Positions 6,822 to 13,973 of a DNA stretch of 19,911 bases are shown here, one piece after another. Numbering within the stretch: the first letter of the stretch is position 1; the number at the start of each line of letters is the position of its first letter. Position numbers and translations under genes: made by a program. Source of the DNA: DATJJW01 sp035491935 (GTDB lineage Bacteria > Pseudomonadota > Alphaproteobacteria > ATCC43930 > CGMCC-115725). The DNA is taken from NCBI GenBank assembly GCA_035491935.1, contig DATJJW010000062.1, positions 1-19,911 of the forward strand, in the 5' to 3' direction. The notes under the pieces were generated by a model. It was given only the letters and a program-made list of their open reading frames with translations. It was not told where the DNA came from and ran no database searches.

Positions 6822-7751
6822 TTACTCTTTCGGCAGCTTGTGCGCCCAATCGACCAACGCTTTGGTGACCAGCGCCGGCTGCTCGATGATCATGGCGTGG
6901 CCGGCATGGGGCACGATGACTACCGTGACGCGGGGCGCCAGCTTGGTCTTGATGATCTCCGAATCCGAGACCGGGACGATCGTGTCCTGGGTCGGCTGGA
7001 TGTCGAGGATCGGTGCCACGCCGCCGCCGGCGAAATATGCCGACATCGGCGTCGCGTCATCGGCGACGCGCTGCTGGTCCAGTACATGGGGATGCCAGTT
7101 CTTCAGCCAGACATGCGGGTTGTTGCCGGGCGCGAAGAAGACGTATTGCAGCGCCGCCAGGCGCTTGTCGTCCGACAGCTTGTCATTGGCGCTGTCCTTG
7201 ATCGCCTGGCGCGCCTTGGGCGGGCTGGGGGCGACGCCAGCGCCGGCGGCCATCAGCACGATGCCGCGGGTCAGATCCGGCCGATCGACCGCCAGCATGC
7301 GCGCGACGAAGCCGCCGAAGGCATGGCCGGCCAGGATCGCCTTCTTCGGCTGACCGTTGTTGTCGGCCAAAATCGCGGCGGCGACGTCAGCGGCGAAATC
7401 ATGGAGCGTGATGCCGGTCATCGGCCCGGTCGAGCCATCGATGCCGCGAGGCTGCGGTCGCAGCACGCGGAATCCTGCTTTGGCGAGGTCGGCGGCCATC
7501 AGGTCAAAATCATCCTGGCCGCGGCCGAGCGAGGGCAGCAGCACGACCGTCGGTCCCGTGCCCTGGGCCAGCACCAGGATGTTGGCGGCGCCATTCTGAG
7601 CCATGAAGGCCGTGACCTTGGCGGAGGATGCCTTATGGGGCGACGCCTTGTGGGCCGATGCCGCCTTGGCGGCGGAGTCGGCGGCCATGGCGGGGCCGGC
7701 CAGCAAGGCAACGAGGCCTGTGGCCATGACGTAGTGCTTCAGGCGTAACAT
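6822..7751 (-). CDS. Exported alpha/beta hydrolase-fold protein with GHAFGG elbow (nucleophile Ser replaced)
   Basis: This is a 309-residue precursor. ATG at 7751 is preceded by GGGAGG at an eight-base spacing and starts a clear Sec signal peptide (MLRLKHYVMATGLVALLAGPAMA, cut near residue 23). Longer upstream starts would bury it. A short Ala/Lys/Ser linker with two His-Lys-Ala-Ser units follows at 30-45. The alpha/beta-hydrolase core then shows LLPSLGRGQDDFD (71-83), Asp256 (PTQDTIVP) and His285 (HAGHAMI). The elbow is AGHAFGG, so Ala144 replaces the nucleophilic Ser. The protein is probably periplasmic. It is last in the minus-strand gene block, with a promoter-like sequence in its 182-bp leader. 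Function is unknown: catalysis without Ser, or a binding role. Confidence 0.85.
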   Translation of the reverse strand: MLRLKHYVMATGLVALLAGPAMAADSAAKAASAHKASPHKASSAKVTAFMAQNGAANILVLAQGTGPTVVLLPSLGRGQDDFDLMAADLAKAGFRVLRPQPRGIDGSTGPMTGITLHDFAADVAAAILADNNGQPKKAILAGHAFGGFVARMLAVDRPDLTRGIVLMAAGAGVAPSPPKARQAIKDSANDKLSDDKRLAALQYVFFAPGNNPHVWLKNWHPHVLDQQRVADDATPMSAYFAGGGVAPILDIQPTQDTIVPVSDSEIIKTKLAPRVTVVIVPHAGHAMIIEQPALVTKALVDWAHKLPKE

Positions 7752-7815
7752 GCTCTCTTCCTCCCGAGCGGGCGTCCCATTGTCTGCGCCCTCTTGTTTT
7801 CCCATGGGATATCGC

Positions 7816-7845
7816 TCGATAGGCCGATCGTTCCATCCCTGTCAA
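7816..7845 (-). promoter_or_regulatory. Candidate sigma-70 promoter for the exported hydrolase gene
   Basis: On the minus strand a consensus TTGACA (7840-7845) is followed after 17-18 bases by CTATCG/TATCGA (7816-7822). It lies about 65 bases upstream of the hydrolase start, inside the 182-bp gap after the preceding gene. The -35 element is perfect and the -10 element only partial. Within the same gap, a short perfect palindrome AGGCGGA-A-TCCGCCT lies at 7883-7897, upstream of the promoter, and may help end the preceding transcript or act as an operator. Confidence 0.4.
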
Positions 7846-7933
7846 ATCATGCGCATGTTCTTTTACTTGGGTACCGCGTCCAAGGCGGAATCCGCCTGAA
7901 TGGCATCGATCCGGCTTTGGGGACGAGCGATGC

Positions 7934-9499
7934 TCAAGGTTTGTCCGGCGTCATGTAATGCCGGGCGGCGGTGGCCATCATCTCCGCCTTCTCCGAGGCC
8001 AGCAGGTAGCCTTCCTTGATCAACTGGTCGGCGGCCTGGCCATAGCGTTCCAGGAAGCCTGCCTGGTCGCCGTAGCGCTGCTTGAGCTGGGCCTCGGTGA
8101 AGGGCTGCCACTCGCCGATATTGCCGCAGGTGCCGGTGATCGCGGAGGTGATGACCGGCGGCAGGGAAACGGGCTCCGGCTTGCCGAAGGGTGCCGCCGT
8201 CTCCGGATAGCGGACGCCGCCCACCGGGTTCGCGTCATGATCGACCACCGGCACCTTCAGGGTGACACCCTGCATCGGGTTGAGATGGGCCGTGTCGGTC
8301 GGCGCCGGGCCTAGCTTGAATACGACCGAGGGCGGCAGGGCGTGGGCATGGCGCACGTCGTGCGAACCCAGCCGATGGGCGAGCTCGACGACAACCGTCC
8401 GCAGGTAAGGGGCGTAGGAGATCGGATTGAGCGGCACGACATGGCCGTCGTTGCAGGCACCGCCGGGGCGGGTGGCGGCGAAGGTCGCGGTCGCATCCTT
8501 CTCGCTCGTCACCGGATGGTGCGGACCCGGCCAATCATAGCGCCACATGCGCGCCGGCAGCTTGGCGGTGTCGGTCAGGCTGGCGTGGACGCGATAGAAG
8601 TCGGTGTAGTTGGCGATATCGATATAAAGAGGATCGCTCTTCGGCCGCTTCAGGATGTCGTGCGCCTGCAAGGGGGCGGCATCCTCCAGGACATAGGGTG
8701 CCTGGCTGGCCTTATGGGTTGCGGCCAACTGATTGAGCGCCAGCCAATTGCCGGTGCCGTCGACGGCGATGACGCCGCCGAAGACACGGGCACCGGTCTT
8801 GGGATCGGCGTTGAAGCCTTCGGCCACGAAGGCGTTGACGAACCAGGAACTCTGGCTGATCCCGCCGAAGATGCGGGTGGTGTAGTGCCCGAGATTGGGT
8901 GTCGCGGCATTGGTGAGGTGTGAGCGGTCGCCACCCAGGAACCGCGCGAAATCCCGGATGATCACCTCCCCGACGCCCTCGGCCTTGGCCGGCACGCCGG
9001 GCGAGATGCCGGTCTGCCAGGAGACCCGGCCATAGGAGATGCCATGCTGCTCCAGGAAGCCGTTGCCGAGCCCCTTGGGATAAGTCGCCTTGGCCGCGGG
9101 GCCGGTGGCGGCAATCGCGTCCAGATAGTTGTGCATGATCGGCGTGCCCCGGTTCTCCGATTCGATCAGGATCGTCGAATTGTTGCCGGGCTTGGTGGGG
9201 GCGATGATCTCGAAGGGCGAAGTATAGGCGAAATTGCCTTGCGGATCCTTGGGCTGGGCGGCCAGGCCTTCGACTTTCTCATTTGGCGCCACCACGCCGG
9301 AAACGGTGCCCCAGATGCGGCTATAGGCGATGCCATTGAAGGTGCCGACATCCTGGGTCCCGGCGATGGCGATGCCGGTAACGCCTGAGCCCGAGGCGGG
9401 GCCGGAGGTGGGGGCGGGGAGGGCCAGGGCCGGCGCTGTCGCCCATCCGGTTGCCGTGAGGGCGATCAGACCCGCCGCACGCCAGAATGATCCACCCAT
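7934..9499 (-). CDS. Secreted alpha/beta hydrolase domain-containing protein (Abhydrolase_10-like)
   Basis: This is a 521-residue precursor. The start at 9499 has GGGAGG eight bases upstream and a signal peptide ending near residue 26 (…TAPALALPAP). The mature part matches the large extracytoplasmic 'alpha/beta hydrolase domain' family, in which the nucleophile lies in a G-x-SQS-G motif followed by a GFN.D segment. Here FGGISQSSWF (211-220) places Ser215 as the probable nucleophile, with Ser217 where Gly is common, then EGFNADPKTGARVFGG. Family members are mostly uncharacterised and may cleave esters or amides outside the cytoplasm. In this block it sits between a TauD-type dioxygenase and a second exported hydrolase. 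That suggests periplasmic processing of a substrate before uptake by the MFS proteins. Confidence 0.82.
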   Translation of the reverse strand: MGGSFWRAAGLIALTATGWATAPALALPAPTSGPASGSGVTGIAIAGTQDVGTFNGIAYSRIWGTVSGVVAPNEKVEGLAAQPKDPQGNFAYTSPFEIIAPTKPGNNSTILIESENRGTPIMHNYLDAIAATGPAAKATYPKGLGNGFLEQHGISYGRVSWQTGISPGVPAKAEGVGEVIIRDFARFLGGDRSHLTNAATPNLGHYTTRIFGGISQSSWFVNAFVAEGFNADPKTGARVFGGVIAVDGTGNWLALNQLAATHKASQAPYVLEDAAPLQAHDILKRPKSDPLYIDIANYTDFYRVHASLTDTAKLPARMWRYDWPGPHHPVTSEKDATATFAATRPGGACNDGHVVPLNPISYAPYLRTVVVELAHRLGSHDVRHAHALPPSVVFKLGPAPTDTAHLNPMQGVTLKVPVVDHDANPVGGVRYPETAAPFGKPEPVSLPPVITSAITGTCGNIGEWQPFTEAQLKQRYGDQAGFLERYGQAADQLIKEGYLLASEKAEMMATAARHYMTPDKP

Positions 9500-9545
9500 C
9501 GTCGGAGCCTCCCCTTTGTTTTTGTCGTTGGGAGACTCGACAAGC

Positions 9546-9571
9546 GGGCGGCCGGTTTATTCCGGCCGCCC
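9546..9571 (-). terminator. GC-rich stem-loop between tauD-like and secreted hydrolase genes
   Basis: A perfect 10-bp stem (GGGCGGCCGG with CCGGCCGCCC) encloses a 6-base loop in the 86-bp gap ahead of the secreted hydrolase gene. There is no U-tract after it in the minus direction. It lies upstream of the next ribosome site, so mRNA processing or stabilisation, or weak attenuation, is as likely as full termination. Confidence 0.5.
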
Positions 9572-9585
9572 CTCTGCATGATATA

Positions 9586-10506
9586 TCAGTTCGGCCGGTA
9601 GAACGGCCTGACCTTGCCCAGCACCGTCGTGCGGTGCATGCGGCGGATGTCGGGCAGGGCATAGCCGCCGGTCGCGCGATGCACGATGCAGCGATTGTCC
9701 CAGACCACGACGTCGCGGTCCTGGTATTTGTGGCGATATTGATGTGCCGGGTTCTCGATGGTGGCGAAGAGCTCGTCGAGCAGCGGCTGCGCCTCCGCAT
9801 CGTCCATGCCGTCGATGGTGATGGTGAAGCGGGGCGAGGCGAACAGCGCCTGACGGCCGGTCTCCTCATGGGTGCGCACCAGAGGCTGCAGCACCTTCGG
9901 CCGGGTCCTCTCCTGCATCTCGTAATATTCCTTGGCACCCGGCCGGTTGGTCGAGACGACGACCCGCGGATTGAGCGTCTTCGCGACGTGATGCACGCCG
10001 AAGCGGCCCTCGATCCGGCGCTTGGTGGCGTCGGGCAGAGACTCATAGGCCGCGTACATGTCGCAGAAATCCGTGTCGCCGCCGGTCTTGGTGTTGCGGA
10101 TCGATTGCAGGATCGTCGCCGTCTCGGGGATCTCGTGATGCGAGGAATCGGAGTGCCAGGCATCACCGGCATCGACGACGCCGATGGCGGTGCCATCGGG
10201 GCGGATCTCGTTCGACAGGATCACGACCCTGTCGTTTTCCGGATGGGCGAATTTGTTGTTCTCCTGCTCGCCGATCGGGCCGAAACGGGCGGAGAACTCG
10301 ACCAGTTGGTCGGGGGTGAGGTCCTGGTCGCGGATGACGATGACCTGATGGTCGAGATAGGCCTGATGGACCGCGTCGGCCTCGCCCTGGGTCATATGTG
10401 CCAGATCGACGCCGGTGATCGCGGCACCGAAGCCGCCTGGGCGGGGCGTCACGATCAGCTTGCGCTGGAGGGTCTGGGGCCCAGCATTCTCGGGACTGGC
10501 AGACAT
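9586..10506 (-). CDS. TauD/TfdA family Fe(II)/2-oxoglutarate-dependent dioxygenase
   Basis: This is a 306-residue cytoplasmic dioxygenase of normal family length. The start at 10506 follows AGGGAGAG with a five-base gap; upstream in-frame codons lie in the stem-loop region. The iron triad is visible: His118 and Asp120 in AWHSDSSH, and His276 in CIVHRATGG. Arg292 in HRTTVLG is the expected 2-oxoglutarate ligand. The TGGDTDFCDMYAAYESLP segment (141-158) is the family's conserved central strand and helix. Members hydroxylate a carbon next to a leaving group, releasing sulfite from sulfonates or cleaving ethers such as aryloxyalkanoates, with 2-oxoglutarate and O2 consumed. It follows an aromatic-acid-type MFS gene in the same orientation, so aryloxy-acid or sulfonate cleavage is plausible. 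The substrate is not determined. Confidence 0.9.
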   Translation of the reverse strand: MSASPENAGPQTLQRKLIVTPRPGGFGAAITGVDLAHMTQGEADAVHQAYLDHQVIVIRDQDLTPDQLVEFSARFGPIGEQENNKFAHPENDRVVILSNEIRPDGTAIGVVDAGDAWHSDSSHHEIPETATILQSIRNTKTGGDTDFCDMYAAYESLPDATKRRIEGRFGVHHVAKTLNPRVVVSTNRPGAKEYYEMQERTRPKVLQPLVRTHEETGRQALFASPRFTITIDGMDDAEAQPLLDELFATIENPAHQYRHKYQDRDVVVWDNRCIVHRATGGYALPDIRRMHRTTVLGKVRPFYRPN

Positions 10507-10527
10507 TGATACTCTCCCTGGAAAACA

Positions 10528-10558
10528 AACGCCGCCGCCGGAGACCGGCGACGGCGTT
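10528..10558 (-). terminator. Stem-loop with T-rich tail between mfs and tauD-like genes
   Basis: A 14-bp near-perfect inverted repeat (one mismatch) with a 3-base loop lies in the 78-bp gap. In the minus direction it is followed by GTTTGTTTTCC, a terminator-like T-rich run. The dioxygenase start is only about 20 bases beyond, leaving no room for a separate promoter. This is more consistent with partial termination, which would lower tauD expression relative to the transporter, than with an operon end. Confidence 0.55.
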
Positions 10559-10584
10559 CTTCTACGCAACTATTTGCCTAGGTT

Positions 10585-11952
10585 TCATGCCCGGGCATTG
10601 GCCTTGTCGATGCCCTCGGCACCCGCGCCATAGCGGCCATAGATCATCGCCATGATGATCTGCGCGACGCAGGCGACCAGCATCGGCACCGCCGCCCAGT
10701 AGAACAGCGAGGCCACCGGCAGCTTCGCCTGGATCAGGATGCCGGCGAGCGTCGGGCCGATGACCGCGCCCAAGCGGCCGATGCCGAGACCCCAGCCGAG
10801 GCCGGTCGCGCGCAGCGCCGTCGGGTAGTAGTACACGCAGACGGCGTTCATGCCCTTCTGCAGACCCAGCACGACGAAGCCCACAAGGAAGGCCGCGGCG
10901 AAGATGATCGGCAGCGAGCCGGCGAGCAGGTAGCCCAGCAGCGCCACGACGGCGCCGCCGGCCAGGAAATAGCCGCTCAGTACCTTGTAGGGCGTGAAGC
11001 GGTCCATCAGCGGGCCGATGGCCAGGAAGGAGCAGACGCCGCCGAACACCAGGACCGAGGTCGCGGTGACGGCGATCTTCTGCGGATGGCCCAGCTGGAC
11101 GATGATCTGCGCCAGCCAGCTCTGGATGAAGAAGAACACCAGCAGGTTGGCCGAGAAGCTGATCCAGATGCCCAGCGTACCGATGAGGCGTGTCGAACGG
11201 AACAGCTCGAGTACCGAGGCCGACCGGCTCTTCGCACCGGTATAGAACTGCGTGCCTTCCGGATAGTTGCCGTTCGGGTTGGCGCGGCGGGCGAGCTTCA
11301 GGGCGGCCGCCTGGTCATGCTTGCGGTTGAGCACGTAATCGAAGGTGTTCGGTACCAGGATGGCCAGGATGAAGGTCAGCAGCACCGGGCCGAGGCCGCC
11401 GACGAACAGCACGCCCTTCCAGCCGAACCGGTCGAGCACGGCGACCGCGACCAGACCCGCCACCATCGAGCCCAGCGACACACCGAGAATGCCGGCCGTG
11501 ACGAAGGTCGAACGGACACGCTTCGGCGCGAAATCGCTGATGATCAGCACGGCGCTGGGGTTGGACGCGCCAAGCGCGATGCCGGTAAGAAAGCGCAGGC
11601 CCATCATCGAATAGGCATCGGTGGACAAGGTCGTCGCGAGCGTGAAGATACCGATCAGCAGCGTGCACCAGATCATCATGCGGCGATGGCCGATGCGGTT
11701 GGCGAAGGGCGACAGGACCAGATAGCCGACGAACACGCCGGCCAGGCCCGACGAGACGATCGGCCCGCGCAAATCCGGCGGAATGTGCCACAGCTTGATC
11801 AGTTGCGGCAGAAGGTAGCCCATGACCTGGATGTTGAAGCCGTCGATGAAGATGACCGACGTGCCCAGCAGCCAGATGAGAATCTGGAATTTACCGATCG
11901 GCGAACTGTCGACGACCTGTTCAGTATCCATTGTGCCAGCAGCTTGCTGCAT
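10585..11952 (-). CDS. MFS transporter, aromatic acid:H+ symporter (AAHS, PcaK-like) family
   Basis: This is a 455-residue inner-membrane transporter with about twelve hydrophobic segments. The start at 11952 is preceded by GGGAG with a five-base gap. TM1 carries IDGFNIQVMGYLLP (36-49), close to the DGFD motif of PcaK-type aromatic acid symporters. Motif A between TM2 and TM3 is degenerate: SPFANRIGHR (81-90), with Asn in place of the usual Asp. The second half holds YYYPTALRATGLGWGLGIGRLG, a family-typical segment. It is the first gene of the minus-strand block, transcribed divergently from the deacetylase gene. It probably imports an aromatic or heteroaromatic acid, and the window's other MFS protein suggests a second substrate or isomer. 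Confidence 0.9.
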   Translation of the reverse strand: MQQAAGTMDTEQVVDSSPIGKFQILIWLLGTSVIFIDGFNIQVMGYLLPQLIKLWHIPPDLRGPIVSSGLAGVFVGYLVLSPFANRIGHRRMMIWCTLLIGIFTLATTLSTDAYSMMGLRFLTGIALGASNPSAVLIISDFAPKRVRSTFVTAGILGVSLGSMVAGLVAVAVLDRFGWKGVLFVGGLGPVLLTFILAILVPNTFDYVLNRKHDQAAALKLARRANPNGNYPEGTQFYTGAKSRSASVLELFRSTRLIGTLGIWISFSANLLVFFFIQSWLAQIIVQLGHPQKIAVTATSVLVFGGVCSFLAIGPLMDRFTPYKVLSGYFLAGGAVVALLGYLLAGSLPIIFAAAFLVGFVVLGLQKGMNAVCVYYYPTALRATGLGWGLGIGRLGAVIGPTLAGILIQAKLPVASLFYWAAVPMLVACVAQIIMAMIYGRYGAGAEGIDKANARA

Positions 11953-12174
11953 GTTCGCTCCCTACGTACTTATGAGGTATCCGGCTCCCCCCTGGCGCCG
12001 GGTAATCCCATTTGCTCGGAAACTAACATCCGCAATCGTAAACGCCAATGAATCTTCGACATATCGTCGGACAAATGAATTCCTGGGCAAATCTTCCCGG
12101 AGCAGGAACATAACCTGCCTTGACTTGGGCTCCGTCTCTGACATACGGGGACGGGACAAAGGGAGGAAGCCTAG
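11953..12174. promoter_or_regulatory. Divergent promoter region between mfs and deacetylase genes
   Basis: This 222-bp intergenic region is less GC-rich than the flanking genes. For the + strand a candidate -35 TTGACT (12120-12125) and an ATACGG at 12143-12148 are 17 bases apart. For the minus strand TTGGCG (12043-12048) and TAGTTT (12020-12025) are also 17 bases apart. Both are weak matches. A short inverted repeat CGAC-ATATC-GTCG (12057-12069) lies between them and could bind a regulator shared by both directions. A GGGAGG ribosome site (12161-12166) serves the deacetylase. Confidence 0.45.
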
Positions 12175-13023
12175 ATGACCCAACTGACGGCGTGGCCCAA
12201 CGGCAAGCGCATCGCGATTTCCGTACTGGTGATGTTCGAAACCTGGTCCGAGGGGACCGCACCGACATATTCGGTGCAGGCGACCAGCCTGAAATCGGGT
12301 TCGGTCAATGTCGGCGGCGCCGCCTGGTCGACCTATGGCGGCAAGACCGGCGTCTGGCGCATCATCCGTACGCTCGACCGCCATGGCATCCCGGCGACCT
12401 TCTTCACCAATGCGCGCTGCACCGAGGTCTATCCCGATGCGGTGCGGCAGATCCTGGCCTCGGGCCATGACGTCGCCGGCCACGCCATCACCCAGGACGG
12501 CCTGCTGACCTATATGGATGCCGAGGCCGAGCGCGACTGCATCGTCCGTTCCTATGAGACGCTGGGCAACTTCATGGGCCGTGCGCCCACGGGCTGGCTG
12601 TCGCCGGCCCAGGCCTTCACCCCGCATACCGAGGGCCTGCTGGCCGAGGCCGGGTATCGTTGGCATGCGGATGTGGCATATACGGACCTGCCGCACCGGA
12701 TCCAGACGCCCAAGGGGCCGATCGTCGGCGTGCCGAAGAGCGACTTCACCGACACCCGCGTGCTGAAGTCCAGCCCGGAGGATCTGATCGACGTCTATAC
12801 CGGCACCTTCGACTATCTCTACCGGCATGAGCCGATGTCGCTGCTGACGCTGACCCTGCATTGCCATTTCGGCGGCCGGCCGATGGTGATCGCGCAGTTC
12901 GAGAAGCTGATTGCCTATTTCAAGCAGTTCCCCGATGTCTGGTTCGCGCGGCATGACGAGCTGGCCGAATGGGCCTGGGCGCAGCCGGAAGAGCAGACCT
13001 ACCGCAAGCGCTATTTCGGCTGA
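12175..13023 (+). CDS. Polysaccharide deacetylase family protein, PuuE/cyclic imidase-like
   Basis: This is a 282-residue NodB-fold protein. GGGAGG lies eight bases before the start. The pattern is that of the PuuE-like (cofactor-independent allantoinase/cyclic imidase) branch rather than cell-wall deacetylases. It shows YGGKTGVWRI (54-63), ATFFTNA (74-80), GHDVAGHAITQDG (97-109) with His103, GWLSPAQAFTPHT (140-152) and the closing LHCHFGGRP plus VWFARHDELAEWAW. There is no signal peptide, so it is cytoplasmic. This branch hydrolyses cyclic amides or imides, or other amide bonds. The first metal-site Asp of NodB enzymes is not obvious here (FETWSEG, 21-27). It starts 12 bases before a C-C lyase/decarboxylase gene, suggesting the pair degrades one compound together. 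Confidence 0.85.
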   Translation: MTQLTAWPNGKRIAISVLVMFETWSEGTAPTYSVQATSLKSGSVNVGGAAWSTYGGKTGVWRIIRTLDRHGIPATFFTNARCTEVYPDAVRQILASGHDVAGHAITQDGLLTYMDAEAERDCIVRSYETLGNFMGRAPTGWLSPAQAFTPHTEGLLAEAGYRWHADVAYTDLPHRIQTPKGPIVGVPKSDFTDTRVLKSSPEDLIDVYTGTFDYLYRHEPMSLLTLTLHCHFGGRPMVIAQFEKLIAYFKQFPDVWFARHDELAEWAWAQPEEQTYRKRYFG

Positions 13024-13034
13024 AGGAAGAGCCC

Positions 13035-13892
13035 ATGAGCTGGAGCGAACGCCGTCGCCGTTTCCGCGCCATGCTGGCCGGGGATGAGTGCTTCTGTCCG
13101 GCCTCCGTGCCGGATCCCTTGACCGCGCGCATCGCGGAGGAGCTGGGGTTCGAGAGCGCCATGCTGGCGGGCTCGACCGCCTCGCTCGGCGTGCTGGCCG
13201 CTCCCGACAATTGCGCGATCACGCTGTCGGAGCTGGCCGAGCAGGCGTTACGCATCAGCCGGGCGAGCGAAATTCCGCTGATCGTCGATGCCGATCACGG
13301 CTACGGCAACGCGCTCAACGTCATGCGCACGATCCAGGAGTTGGAGACGGCGGGGCTTGCCTGCATCACGATCGAGGATACCTGGCTGCCGCAGCGCTTC
13401 GGGCCGAAGGAGGGCTTTATCAGCCAGGCCGAGGCGGTGGGCAAGGTGAAGGCGGCGCTGGCCGCGCGCCGCGACCCGGATCTCGCCATCGCCGGCCGCA
13501 CCACCTTGGGCAAGGGCAGCGGCATGGGCGACGTCATCGAACGCAGCCGCGCCTTCGTCGAGGCCGGGGTGGATGCCATCTTCGTCAGCGGCATCCGCAC
13601 GCGCGAGCAGATGGATGCGCTGGCCGAGCATGTGCCGGACACGGTGTTCATGCTGGGCGCGACGCCGCTGACGGCATCCCGCGATTATCTCGCCAGCCGC
13701 CGGGTACGCCTCGCGCTTCAGGGGCATCATCAGGTGCGGGCAGCGGTGCAGGCGATATATTCGACGCTGAAATTGCTGCGCGAGGGCATGCCGCAGGACC
13801 GCCTGCCGAACCTGGCGTCGGACGAGCTCATGGCGCGGCTGACCCGCGAGGCAGATTATGCCAAGGCGGTCGACGATTTCATGCGGGAATGA
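13035..13892 (+). CDS. PEP mutase/isocitrate lyase superfamily protein, oxaloacetate decarboxylase-like
   Basis: This is a 285-residue TIM-barrel protein, started at 13035 behind an AAGGAAGA site; the preceding gene ends 11 bases earlier. It closely recalls the Pseudomonas oxaloacetate decarboxylase PA4872. Shared features are ASVPDPLTARIA near the start, AGSTASLGVLAAPD, VDADHGYGNALNVMRT (84-99), TIEDTWLPQRFG (112-123) and a His after Gly230 (His231), matching the catalytic His of PA4872. The lyase KKCGH loop is absent, as expected for this branch. The predicted reaction is oxaloacetate to pyruvate plus CO2, or a related 2-oxo-diacid decarboxylation, with Mg2+. Together with the amidohydrolase-like gene just upstream it could finish breakdown of a C4 cyclic amide or its acid. 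Confidence 0.88.
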   Translation: MSWSERRRRFRAMLAGDECFCPASVPDPLTARIAEELGFESAMLAGSTASLGVLAAPDNCAITLSELAEQALRISRASEIPLIVDADHGYGNALNVMRTIQELETAGLACITIEDTWLPQRFGPKEGFISQAEAVGKVKAALAARRDPDLAIAGRTTLGKGSGMGDVIERSRAFVEAGVDAIFVSGIRTREQMDALAEHVPDTVFMLGATPLTASRDYLASRRVRLALQGHHQVRAAVQAIYSTLKLLREGMPQDRLPNLASDELMARLTREADYAKAVDDFMRE

Positions 13893-13973
13893 TCGATCTT
13901 GATCGCCCGGTAAAAGCGGTATTGCGCCTATTTCAATATCTGAACCAAGTCTGCATTCGCGGTGCGACCTAAC

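Noticed and set aside
11962..12954. 330-codon minus-strand frame covering the divergent promoter region and the deacetylase gene
   Set aside because: It would run through the intergenic promoter region and antisense to a recognisable deacetylase; its protein shows no motifs.
12175..13023. Cell-wall polysaccharide deacetylase role
   Set aside because: There is no signal peptide or membrane anchor, and the sequence pattern fits the PuuE/cyclic imidase branch better.
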